Shown piece after piece: positions 21,554-29,324 of a DNA stretch of 37,653 nt. This DNA is from Herminiimonas sp. (GTDB lineage Bacteria; Pseudomonadota; Gammaproteobacteria; Burkholderiales; Burkholderiaceae_D), in contig JAQGMR010000054.1 of NCBI GenBank assembly GCA_028292265.1, positions 1 through 37,653 of the forward strand, read 5' to 3'. Positions within the stretch are counted from its first letter, which is position 1. Each line of letters opens with the position of its first letter. The notes beneath the pieces were generated by a model, which worked only from the letters and a program-made list of their open reading frames with translations, had not been told where the DNA came from and searched no databases. Made by a program: the position numbers and the translations under genes.

Positions 21554-21746
21554 TGAGTTCCTGAAAAATTGTCGGCCTGCGCAGGCGGCGCTGGCCGGTT
21601 GGAAAGATATCTTTGCTGCTGCACACAAGAGCGCCGGCACTCCGTGGAAGCAGGCGGCATCGCAAGCCATCTTATCCCTGACCCGGGTCTTGCGTCCCGT
21701 AACGTTGCTTCGTAATGTGGACGCCGTACATTGTCTATGTTAATGT

Positions 21747-21765
21747 TTGTGTACGCCGTACACAA
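21747..21765. promoter_or_regulatory. Perfect palindromic operator upstream of the ABC exporter
   Basis: TTGTGTAC and GTACACAA are perfect 8-base arms around GCC. A degraded second copy of the core (GGACGCCGTACA, 21719-21730) is centred 32 bases away, about three helical turns. GTAC-type palindromes of this form are typical TetR-family operators. It lies between the divergent exporter operon and the VOC gene and could control either. Confidence 0.55.
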
Positions 21766-21991
21766 GTGGTGTCGCGAATGGAATTACATAGGTAATTTCC
21801 GCCGTCTTGCACGCTTCGAGCTTCGCCCCCTGCCCGAATCCATCTTGGGATCCAGACGGCGATGTGCAGAGGTATTTATTCAAAGAGGTATTGCGGCAGT
21901 TAACCCGATGGGCCGTCCGGCGCAACTTACTAGTTCAGGCGTTCAGGGCCAAGCGGCCCGCAACGCCTATTCACCAATTGGAAAACCAGAC

Positions 21992-22393
21992 ATGAAAGTT
22001 ACCGTCTCCATCGATGTTCCCTCCATTGAAGAGGGATTGAAGTTCTTTGGTGAGGTCTTCGGCTTCACTGAAACAGCTCGGCCACATCCAGGCTACGCCA
22101 CCATTTCTTCAGGCGATACAACAATCGGTCTCCTCGCCAAGCCGGCAGGGACCATCCCTGCAAAAGGGAGCAATGACGTGCGCACGTACGAGCGTCACTG
22201 GACGCCCGTACACATCGATTTTCGCGTTGAAGATTTCGATGCAACCCTCAAGAAGGCGCTGGATGCCGGCGCAAAATCAGAACAGGTTCACCGCGTGTCC
22301 GGCTATCCCCCGGTCGCCTTTTGTAGTGACCCGTTTGGACATGGATTCTGCATAGTTGGGCTTCGGACCCTGGCTCACACAGGCGGCGCATGA
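21992..22393 (+). CDS. VOC family (glyoxalase/bleomycin resistance-like) protein
   Basis: This 133-residue protein has a vicinal-oxygen-chelate fold: two beta-alpha-beta-beta-beta halves beginning MKVTVSIDVPSIEEGLKFF and YERHWTPVHIDFRVEDFDATLKKAL. The late PFGHGFCIVG is the usual C-terminal metal-side motif (DPFGHGF). Such proteins include dioxygenases, lyases and drug-binding resistance proteins, and nothing here selects among them. The ATG at 21992 gives the normal start. An open frame extends upstream to 21731 but that part does not look coding. It is divergent from the ABC exporter and 194 bases from the next gene. Confidence 0.85.
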   Translation: MKVTVSIDVPSIEEGLKFFGEVFGFTETARPHPGYATISSGDTTIGLLAKPAGTIPAKGSNDVRTYERHWTPVHIDFRVEDFDATLKKALDAGAKSEQVHRVSGYPPVAFCSDPFGHGFCIVGLRTLAHTGGA

Positions 22394-22587
22394 AATTTCG
22401 CAATCTGGCCGCATGCAATTGGAGGGCAAGCGAATGAGGCCTAACGCCGCGATGGAATGCAGGTTCCAGCGGGTTCGCCCACTATCCGCAATCGCTCGCG
22501 GCATCAGGTGAGCATGCTGGTATCAGTCGGTCACCGCAAAGAAGAAAGCATCCTCGGAAATCTCAGCCCCAGAACACGAAGGCCCAA

Positions 22588-23166
22588 ATGAGAACGCTCA
22601 AAATCATCGAACACATTTCTCTGGACGGCGTGATCCAGTCCTCCCCTGAGGACAACTTCCCCTACGCCGACTGGACCGTGCCCTACCGGACCCCGGCCGG
22701 CCGCGACGAAATTATCGCCGCGCATGGCAAAAGCTTCGATCTGCTGCTTGGCCGTCGAACCTACGATATCTGGTCTGACTTCTGGCCAAAGGCCCCTAGC
22801 AGTCCCATTGCAGACGGCCTTAATGCAGCGAAAAAATACATCGCTACGCACCGTCCCGAAAGTCTCGAATGGGGTCCGTTCGAGGGGCTCGGACCGGACA
22901 TCATCGAGGACATCCGCCGCATCAAGTCGCAGGATGGTCCGGACCTTGTCCTCTCGGGCAGCTCCACTTTGACATCGACGGTTCTTGAACACGGGCTTGC
23001 GGATGAAGTCCTGCTGATCGTTTATCCGGTATTGTTAGGCAGAGGGAAGCGCTTCTTCGCCGAGGGAACCCCGGCACGTTCATTTCAACTCGTCCGTACG
23101 AAAGCAATGCCGTCCGGGGTCATTCTCACCACTTACAAGGTCGCTGGTCCTTTGAGGACGGAATAG
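22588..23166 (+). CDS. Dihydrofolate reductase family (RibD C-terminal-like) protein
   Basis: This 192-residue protein has the RibD C-terminal/DHFR fold. Visible pieces are the N-terminal MRTLKIIEHISLDGVIQ strand-loop, the LLLGRRTYDIW helix that contacts NADPH, a GSSTLTSTVLEHGLADEVLLI stretch, and PVLLGRGKRFF near residue 150. The family comprises NADPH-dependent reductases of mostly unknown substrate, often stress-linked in soil bacteria. Length is normal. A GAAGG-like site precedes the ATG. It stands alone, downstream of the VOC gene. Confidence 0.88.
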   Translation: MRTLKIIEHISLDGVIQSSPEDNFPYADWTVPYRTPAGRDEIIAAHGKSFDLLLGRRTYDIWSDFWPKAPSSPIADGLNAAKKYIATHRPESLEWGPFEGLGPDIIEDIRRIKSQDGPDLVLSGSSTLTSTVLEHGLADEVLLIVYPVLLGRGKRFFAEGTPARSFQLVRTKAMPSGVILTTYKVAGPLRTE

Positions 23167-23534
23167 GTTGATGAACTGTGCGCAATCGAGTCGCCACCAA
23201 GACCATGGCAGCTTTCAGAGCCTTTCCTCAACTGGCATCGCTACCAAGATTTATTGCCTTTGCGCTGGGCGCCTCGACGGATCGGTTCAGGGACTGCGAC
23301 GGGGTTAAAGCACCTTGGCAGCCGGCATGCTGCAACACTACCCATGAACTAAGCTCCCTCAACGGCACCGCCGGCAGGCAGCCTGCACCGGTTTAGACCA
23401 TCCTGCCCACAGTACGCTCGTCCGCTGTGCAATCCTGCCCCGTCTCGGACCTCTACCGGACCATTTCCGCAGGCCCATCTATTGCTATAGGCAATGCCTC
23501 CACATGCTCCTTTGCGAGCAGCGTGGTTAAACGC
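23167..23534. other. Gene-poor stretch before the transport island
   Basis: No supported gene. An open frame of 72 codons begins at 23178 but its translation matches nothing I know. The final part of the gap, from 23535, carries a promoter and operator, listed separately. Confidence 0.4.
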
Positions 23535-23563
23535 TTGACAGGCTCAGGCTTTCATCTTAATTT
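23535..23563 (+). promoter_or_regulatory. Sigma-70 type promoter of the first transport operon
   Basis: A perfect -35 box TTGACA (23535-23540) is followed after 17 bases by TAATTT (23558-23563), a partial -10 match. The predicted transcript would start near 23570, about 100 bases before the substrate-binding protein gene. Confidence 0.55.
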
Positions 23564-23574
23564 GGTGCTTAAGT

Positions 23575-23590
23575 AAGTAAGTTTTTACTT
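23575..23590. promoter_or_regulatory. Candidate operator overlapping the transcription start
   Basis: AAGTAA and TTACTT are perfect 6-base arms separated by GTTT, preceded by further AAGT repeats. The site lies just after the predicted start point, a classic place for repression. The TetR regulator encoded at 29325 is a natural candidate binder, by inference only. Confidence 0.45.
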
Positions 23591-23668
23591 GGTTTGTATT
23601 TCCTTAGGCCCAGGCTAGCGCGCCAGACTGCACGGCGTCCGCTTGCACCCTTTATCGAGGACTTCAAA

Positions 23669-24838
23669 ATGCGACTGGTCTCCAATCTCTTACTCCCGAC
23701 CGCGACGGTTTTTCTCGCTATGGCCGCAACCCCCGTGCTGGCGCAGGAGGAGGTCAAGATCGGTCTGGTCGCCGCACTGTCCGGGAACTCGGCCTTATCC
23801 GGTGAGGCCATCACCCGCGGGCTCACCATCGCCATCGATGAGGTCAATGCCCGCGGCGGCGTCATGAACGGCAAGAAGCTGGTGCTGGTCAAGCGCGACG
23901 ATGAATCGAACCCGAGCAAAGGCCAGCTGGCCGCGCGCGAACTGGTGGAAAAGGAAAAGGTCGCGGTCGTCTTCGGCGGCATCGATACCCCGGTATCGGC
24001 GGCGCTGGTGAACGTGATGCAGGAACTCAAGACCCCATACATGGGTGTGTGGGCGGCCGGCACGAATATCACCCACCACGGGAAGACGCCGAACTACATG
24101 TTCCGGGTGTCGGTAGTGGATGAGCGGGTTGATCTGGCGATGATGAAGTATGCGCAGAAAACCTATTCGGCCAAAAAGCCGGGCGCAATCCTGGTCAATA
24201 ACCCCTGGGGTGAGTCGAATCAGAAGGGACTTGAAAAAGCCTCTGCCGAACTGAAGCTTCCGCTGGCTGCGGTCGAGAAATACGGCGCCTCCGATGTCGA
24301 TATCACACCGCAACTGACGCGCCTGCGCAGTGCCGGTGCCGACAGCCTGATCCTGGTCGGCAATGCCGCGCCGGCGGCGCAGGTAATGAAGTCGCTGGAC
24401 CGCATGGGCTGGAAAGTACCGGTGGTATCGCACTGGGGCATTTCGGGCGGCCGCTTCAATGAGCTGGCGGGACCGCTCTACAAGGACGTGGTGTTTGTGC
24501 AGACCTACAGCTTCTTTGGCCCGCAAAACAAGAACGGCCAAAAGGTGATGGCGGAACTCAAGAAACGCTATCCCGACATCAAGGGCCCGGAAGATATTCT
24601 CGCGCCGGTCGGTGTCGCCAATTCGTACGATGCGCTGATGCTGACCGCGCTGGCGCTCAACACCGCCAAGTCGGTCGATGGCGACAAGTTGCGTGAAGCT
24701 TTCTACAACGTGCCGGACTATGACGGTCTGATCAAGACCTACAAGAAGCCATTCACCAGCAGCGACAACGATGCGCTGAAAGACGCGGATTACATCTGGG
24801 TCCGCTTCGAGGGCAAAAATGCCATGCCGGTGAAATAG
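23669..24838 (+). CDS. Liv-type ABC transporter substrate-binding protein (first importer)
   Basis: This 389-residue periplasmic binding protein of the branched-chain amino acid/amide (HAAT) type has a signal peptide ending PVLAQ before EEVKIGLVAALSG, the standard first strand. The ligand-binding fold is recognisable in LTIAIDEVNARGGVMNGKKL and the hinge region after VVFGGIDTPVSAA. It lacks a lipobox Cys, so it is soluble. I chose the ATG at 23669 because GAGG precedes it and the frame then begins with the signal peptide; upstream codons to 23594 are non-family. It is the first gene of an operon with a promoter and palindrome upstream, and is followed by a hairpin before the permease. Confidence 0.95.
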   Translation: MRLVSNLLLPTATVFLAMAATPVLAQEEVKIGLVAALSGNSALSGEAITRGLTIAIDEVNARGGVMNGKKLVLVKRDDESNPSKGQLAARELVEKEKVAVVFGGIDTPVSAALVNVMQELKTPYMGVWAAGTNITHHGKTPNYMFRVSVVDERVDLAMMKYAQKTYSAKKPGAILVNNPWGESNQKGLEKASAELKLPLAAVEKYGASDVDITPQLTRLRSAGADSLILVGNAAPAAQVMKSLDRMGWKVPVVSHWGISGGRFNELAGPLYKDVVFVQTYSFFGPQNKNGQKVMAELKKRYPDIKGPEDILAPVGVANSYDALMLTALALNTAKSVDGDKLREAFYNVPDYDGLIKTYKKPFTSSDNDALKDADYIWVRFEGKNAMPVK

Positions 24839-24850
24839 AATCGTTTCCGA

Positions 24851-24875
24851 GACCGGGGCCAAACTGGTTCCGGTC
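24851..24875 (+). other. Hairpin between binding protein and permease genes
   Basis: GACCGG (24851-24856) pairs with CCGGTC (24870-24875), and CCA with TGG inside around AAC, forming an interrupted stem-loop 12 bases after the stop codon. It has no T-run. Such hairpins often stabilise the abundant binding-protein mRNA or lower expression of the following permease. That role is inferred. Confidence 0.4.
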
Positions 24876-25024
24876 ATGGCCACTGTCGCTGGCACCGTCA
24901 CGGTCACTGTCACGCTCACTAAGCAACCGGTGCAAGCGCCCGGCCCCGTCTTCCACTGAATCACCCACCAGCGCGCAATCAAGAACGCCGCAGCGTCACG
25001 CGATCTGCAATCAGGAGACAGCGC

Positions 25025-25897
25025 ATGCTCTCATTTGACGTAATCATCGCTGGACTCGCCATAGGCAGCATGTACGGGTTGCTGGCGCTTGGCTACCACA
25101 TCACGCACATCGTTTCCAATACCGTGAACTTCTCGCAAGGGGCGTCGCTGATGGTGGGCGCAGTGGTCGCTTACACGATGCATGTAACCTGGGGCTTGCC
25201 GCTGGCGGTTGCCATTGTCGGCTCGATTCTGGTGTGCGCCTTACTCGGCCTGCTGATCCACAGGATCGTGGTTGCGCCATTCTCGAAAAACGGCTCGATC
25301 GCTTGGCTGATGTCCACCATTGCGTTCGGCATCATTCTCGAAAATGCGGTCATGCTGACCTTCGGCAAAGAGTCGCGCAGCATGCCCTCGCCGTTGCCAG
25401 AAACGCCGATCCGCATGTTTGGCGCCGGCGTCTATCCGCTGGAAATTGTGGTGCCGCTGGTCGGCCTCGGTTGCGCGCTGGCGCTAACGCTGTTCCTGAA
25501 ACGCACGCTGCTCGGCAAAGCCTTGCTGGCGGCTGCGCAAAACCGCGACGCCGCGATGCTGCAAGGGATCGCCGTGTCGCAGCTGACATCGATTGCCTAC
25601 ATGGTCTCCACCAGCATGGCCGGCATTGCCGGGATGCTGATCGCGCCGAAGCTGAACGTGTACGCCGGCATGGGCACCATGTTCGGACTAAAGGCGTTTG
25701 CCGTCGCCATCATTGGCGGCATGGACAGTGCACTGGGCATCATGGTTGCAGGCCTGCTGTACGGACTGGCGGAAGCAGCCATTGCATCGGTGCTGCCATC
25801 GGCTTACCGGGAAATCATCGGCTTCGGCTTTGTCATTGTCGTCCTTGCGATCAAGCCGCAGGGTTTGTTCGGCCGTCTCTCAGCGCAAAAGGTGTGA
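25025..25897 (+). CDS. LivH-type branched-chain/amide ABC permease (first importer)
   Basis: This 290-residue permease has about eight hydrophobic helices and a LivH start (DVIIAGLAIGSMYGLLALGYH). Conserved patches include NFSQGASLMVGA after helix 1, the NRDAAMLQGI EAA-like loop contacting the ATPase, the GLKAFAVAIIGGMDS segment and the C-terminal KPQGLFGR. It forms one half of the membrane channel, with the permease domain of the next gene as the other half. An AGGAG site precedes the ATG. It is separated from the fusion gene by two bases. Confidence 0.95.
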   Translation: MLSFDVIIAGLAIGSMYGLLALGYHITHIVSNTVNFSQGASLMVGAVVAYTMHVTWGLPLAVAIVGSILVCALLGLLIHRIVVAPFSKNGSIAWLMSTIAFGIILENAVMLTFGKESRSMPSPLPETPIRMFGAGVYPLEIVVPLVGLGCALALTLFLKRTLLGKALLAAAQNRDAAMLQGIAVSQLTSIAYMVSTSMAGIAGMLIAPKLNVYAGMGTMFGLKAFAVAIIGGMDSALGIMVAGLLYGLAEAAIASVLPSAYREIIGFGFVIVVLAIKPQGLFGRLSAQKV

Positions 25898-25899
25898 AC

Positions 25900-28404
25900 A
25901 TGAACCGACAATTCCTGGTGCGCATGGGATGGATTATTGCTGCGCTGGCGGCGGCGGGCGCAGTGGGCCTCGCGCCGAATACTTACTGGCTGTATCTGCT
26001 TGGCATGACTGCGGCCTACGCAATCGTCGGTACCGGCCTGAACCTCTTGATCGGGCTCTCCGGTCAGGTCTCGCTCGGGCACGCCGGCTTCTATGCGGTC
26101 GGGGCCTATGTCACCGCCATCCTCACCACACGTTACGGGCTCTCCTACTGGGCGACGCTGCCCTTATGCATGCTGGTTCCCGCGGCGCTCGGCGCGCTGC
26201 TGGCGGCGCCGGCACTGCGGGTCAAAGGGCCGTACCTGGCGATGGTGACGATTGCCTTCGGGCTGGTTTTGCAAAACGTGCTGATCGAAGCCGAGCCACT
26301 GACCGGCGGCTTCAACGGAATCAGCAATATCGACAAACCGATGCTTGGCCCAATCGCCTTATCGCTGCGGGCCCATGTCGGCGTGATGGTCGGCTTTGCC
26401 GCGTTGTCGCTGCTGGCTTACGCATGGATGGCGCGCTCGCGCTTCGGTCGCTTGCTGCGTGCCGTGCGTGACAGCGAGATTGCCGCGAAGAGCATCGGCA
26501 TCAACCCCTGGCGAATCAAGACCGCGGTATTCGTGGTGTCGGCTGCGCTGGCCGGACTGGCAGGCGGCTTGTTCGCGCCGATGGCCGGTTTCATCAGCCC
26601 GGAAAATTTTGACTTGCTGCTGTCGATTCAATTCTTGTTGCTGGTGATTCTGGGTGGCCTGGAAACCCGGGCCGGCCCGCTGGTCGGCGCGTTGGTCATC
26701 GCCGCCTTGCCGGAAGCGCTGTCCGGTCTGGCGGAGTATCGCTTGCTGTTTTTTGGCACGCTGCTGTTCCTGATATTGGCGGTCATGCCCAAAGGGGTCG
26801 CCGGCACGGTTGGCCGTCTGCTGTCACGCGGCACGCCGACGAAAAGGCTGTCCACCAGTTTTGTCGCTCAAGGGCGGGCAGAGCGTGCCCACGCATGGCT
26901 GGCCGCGCGTGGCCCCAGCGATCCGCTCATTGCCGACAATCTCGGCATCCAGTTCGGCGGGCTGAAAGCGGTCGACAACATGTCACTGCATGCGCGCGCT
27001 GGGGTAGTCACCGGGCTGATCGGACCAAATGGTGCCGGCAAAACGTCGGTACTGAACATGCTCGGCGGCTTCTATCGTCCGACCGAGGGTGGAGTGCGTC
27101 TGGGCCAGTTGGCGCTGCCGGCTGGCCGCAGTGAAGCCTGCGCGCGGGCCGGTATCGCCCGCACTTTCCAGACCACCCTGTTGTTCGATTCGCTGACCGT
27201 GTTCGAGAACGTTGCGCTGGCTTTGCCGGGCGGTTCCGATCCCTCGCTGGCGCATGATCTGCTGGTGTTCGCCGGCTATCAGGGCGACCCGGACCACCCT
27301 GCCGGCGACCTCCCTTTTGTCGACCGCCGCATGGTGGAAATTGCGCGCGCTCTGGCGACCCGGCCGCGCGCGTTGCTGCTGGATGAACCGGCAGCAGGTC
27401 TCGGCAAGAACGAAAAACTGGTGCTGGCCGCAACCCTGTCACGAATTGCTTCCTGCGGCCTCACCGTCGTGCTGGTTGAACACGATATACCGCTAGTAAT
27501 GCAAGCCTGTACCGATCTGGTGGCCATGGAAAACGGCCGTGTGCTGAGCACCGGCGCGGCTGAATCGGTGCGCAACGATCCGGCCGTCATCGCCGCTTAC
27601 CTTGGTGTGTCGGGCAATATCGCCCGCACCCCACGCAAGCCGGCACAGGAAGTCGTGCTGGAAGCGCAAGGGCTGGCCGCCGGTTATGGCCAGATCGGCG
27701 TGCTGGAGGACGTCAGCGTCCAGGTTCGCCGGCATGAGGTGGTGGCGGTGGTTGGCGCCAATGGCGCGGGCAAGAGCACGCTGATGCGCGCCTTTACCGG
27801 TCTGCTGTCCTCTACCGGCTCGATCCTGCTTAATGGCAAAGCCCCGCAGTTGCGTCCGGACCGGATGGCGCGGGCCGGACTGGTTATGGTGCCGGAAGGC
27901 CGCCAGGTTTTTCCGCGGCTTTCGGTGCGTGACAATTTGCTGCTCGGTGGCTATGCCACGCCGGCTGCAGTGCGGCAGCACAATCTGGAACTGATGCTGG
28001 CGCGCTTCCCGCGGCTGGCGGAACGCGTCGAGCATGACGCCGGTCTGTTGTCGGGCGGTGAGCAACAGATGCTGGCCATCGCGCGCGGTCTGATGGCGAT
28101 GCCAACCATAATTATTTTCGATGAACCGTCGCTCGGCCTCGCGCCGAAAATCGTGCATGTGGTCTACGAAACAATCGATGCGCTGGCAGCCGATGGCATG
28201 ACCGTGATGCTGGTCGATCAGTTCGCTGCGATGGCGCTCGCGATTGCCGATCGCGGCTATGTGTTGACGCATGGGCGAGTGGTCGCAGACGGCCCGGCGC
28301 AGACGCTGTTGAACGACGCTTCGGTACGAACCGCATATCTTGGAGAAGCCGCAAATGAGTCAAGCAACAACGCCGCCGTCACAGCGCAGACTGGCGCTGC
28401 ATGA
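25900..28404 (+). CDS. Fused LivM-LivG-LivF: permease plus two ATPase domains in one protein
   Basis: This 834-residue polypeptide joins three usually separate importer parts. Residues 1-305 are a LivM permease (GTGLNLLIGLSGQVSLGHAGF near 50, KGPYLAMVTIAFG, NPWRIKTAVF). Residues 340-575 are a LivG ATPase with Walker [10 protein letters not shown] (375-383) and Walker B LLLDEPAAG; its signature is the atypical LPFVDRR. Residues 586-815 are a LivF ATPase with GANGAGKST, a canonical LSGGEQQ and IIFDEPSLGLAP. No stop or frame break interrupts the joins. The ATG at 25900 follows the livH stop by two bases and matches the LivM start; the frame upstream of it is not coding. It would assemble with the LivH protein as a two-subunit importer. 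Confidence 0.94.
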   Translation: MNRQFLVRMGWIIAALAAAGAVGLAPNTYWLYLLGMTAAYAIVGTGLNLLIGLSGQVSLGHAGFYAVGAYVTAILTTRYGLSYWATLPLCMLVPAALGALLAAPALRVKGPYLAMVTIAFGLVLQNVLIEAEPLTGGFNGISNIDKPMLGPIALSLRAHVGVMVGFAALSLLAYAWMARSRFGRLLRAVRDSEIAAKSIGINPWRIKTAVFVVSAALAGLAGGLFAPMAGFISPENFDLLLSIQFLLLVILGGLETRAGPLVGALVIAALPEALSGLAEYRLLFFGTLLFLILAVMPKGVAGTVGRLLSRGTPTKRLSTSFVAQGRAERAHAWLAARGPSDPLIADNLGIQFGGLKAVDNMSLHARAGVVTGLIGPNGAGKTSVLNMLGGFYRPTEGGVRLGQLALPAGRSEACARAGIARTFQTTLLFDSLTVFENVALALPGGSDPSLAHDLLVFAGYQGDPDHPAGDLPFVDRRMVEIARALATRPRALLLDEPAAGLGKNEKLVLAATLSRIASCGLTVVLVEHDIPLVMQACTDLVAMENGRVLSTGAAESVRNDPAVIAAYLGVSGNIARTPRKPAQEVVLEAQGLAAGYGQIGVLEDVSVQVRRHEVVAVVGANGAGKSTLMRAFTGLLSSTGSILLNGKAPQLRPDRMARAGLVMVPEGRQVFPRLSVRDNLLLGGYATPAAVRQHNLELMLARFPRLAERVEHDAGLLSGGEQQMLAIARGLMAMPTIIIFDEPSLGLAPKIVHVVYETIDALAADGMTVMLVDQFAAMALAIADRGYVLTHGRVVADGPAQTLLNDASVRTAYLGEAANESSNNAAVTAQTGAA

Positions 28405-29278
28405 TCGCTATAGTTTCAGTCCGATCACCCAGCGTCCTGACTATGCATGGCCGGACGGCAACCGGCTGGCAGTCTACATTGGCTTCAATGTAGAAAACTT
28501 CGAGTTCGGCCGTGGGCTGGGTGCAAAGCTGGCGCCGTCAAATGAACCCGACGTGCTGAATTATGCGTGGCGCGATTACGGCAACCGGGTCGGCGTCTGG
28601 CGTTGCTTCGACCTGTTTTCGGAACTCGATATCAAGGTCGGCGCGCTGATCAACACGAGCCTGTATGACGACTGCCCGCAAATCACCGATGCAATCCGGG
28701 CCCGCGGCGATGAAATTATCGGGCATGGGCATACCAATGCCGAGCATCAAGGCGGGCTCAGCGAAGCTGGCGAAAGGCTGCTGATCGCCGGTTGTGCAGC
28801 GCGGATCGCTGCCGAGGAAGGCAAGCCGCCGCGTGGCTGGCTGTCGCCGTGGATCGCGGAAAGCGCGGTAACCCCTGATCTGCTGCAGGAATGTGGTTAT
28901 CAGTACACGCTGAACTGGTGTCATGACGATCAGCCGATGCCAATGAAGACCCGGCATGGCGTGCTGTGGTCCGTGCCCTATCCGCAGGAACTTAATGACA
29001 TTCCGATGCTGGTCGGGCGTCAGCTCGACATGCTGGCGTTCAGTCAGATGATAGAAGACCAGTTCGATGAAATGCTGCGACAGTCGGCGCAGCAGCCCCT
29101 GGTAATGGGCATCGCGCTGCATCCCTATTTGATCGGGCATCCGTACCGCATGAAAGCCCTGCGCACCGCGCTACAGCGCATTCGTGCGCGCGGCAACGCC
29201 TGGTGGACCACCCCCGGCGCAATCCATGACCATGTGCAGGGCATTGATGCTGTGCGGGCCTTGGCGGCGAAGCCTTGA
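28355..29278 (+). CDS. PuuE-like polysaccharide deacetylase family hydrolase
   Basis: This 307-residue protein belongs to the NodB-fold carbohydrate esterase 4 superfamily, the branch that includes cofactor-independent allantoinase PuuE. Residues 41-52 read VYIGFNVENFEF. The metal-site motif is GHGHTNAEH (two His four residues apart), and GWLSPWIAES replaces the usual RxP motif. The normal catalytic Asp pair of deacetylases in motif 1 is replaced by Asn-Val-Glu. The branch acts on small C-N bonds rather than polymers, which fits the transport genes around it. I chose the ATG at 28355, preceded by GGAGAAG, so the gene overlaps the fusion gene by 50 bases. Substrate unknown. Confidence 0.88.
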   Translation: MSQATTPPSQRRLALHDRYSFSPITQRPDYAWPDGNRLAVYIGFNVENFEFGRGLGAKLAPSNEPDVLNYAWRDYGNRVGVWRCFDLFSELDIKVGALINTSLYDDCPQITDAIRARGDEIIGHGHTNAEHQGGLSEAGERLLIAGCAARIAAEEGKPPRGWLSPWIAESAVTPDLLQECGYQYTLNWCHDDQPMPMKTRHGVLWSVPYPQELNDIPMLVGRQLDMLAFSQMIEDQFDEMLRQSAQQPLVMGIALHPYLIGHPYRMKALRTALQRIRARGNAWWTTPGAIHDHVQGIDAVRALAAKP

Positions 29279-29324
29279 ATCAGCTATTCCCAGCAAAAAA
29301 ACGTGAAAGAGACAGCAGCAGAAC

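Noticed and set aside
21731..21991. Upstream extension of the VOC protein frame
   Set aside because: It starts inside the candidate operator region and the translation before residue 88 has no family resemblance.
24880..24945. GTCACGGTCACTGTCACG-like short repeats as a possible CRISPR or satellite
   Set aside because: Units are only about six bases, irregular and without spacers. It is simple-sequence drift in an intergenic gap.
23795..24982. Minus-strand frame of 395 codons opposite the first receptor gene
   Set aside because: The receptor has a signal peptide and full family pattern. The antisense frame has none.
25234..25899. N-terminal 222-codon extension of the fusion gene frame
   Set aside because: It overlaps livH in another frame and reads as Arg-rich nonsense. 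The LivM start at 25900 is clear.
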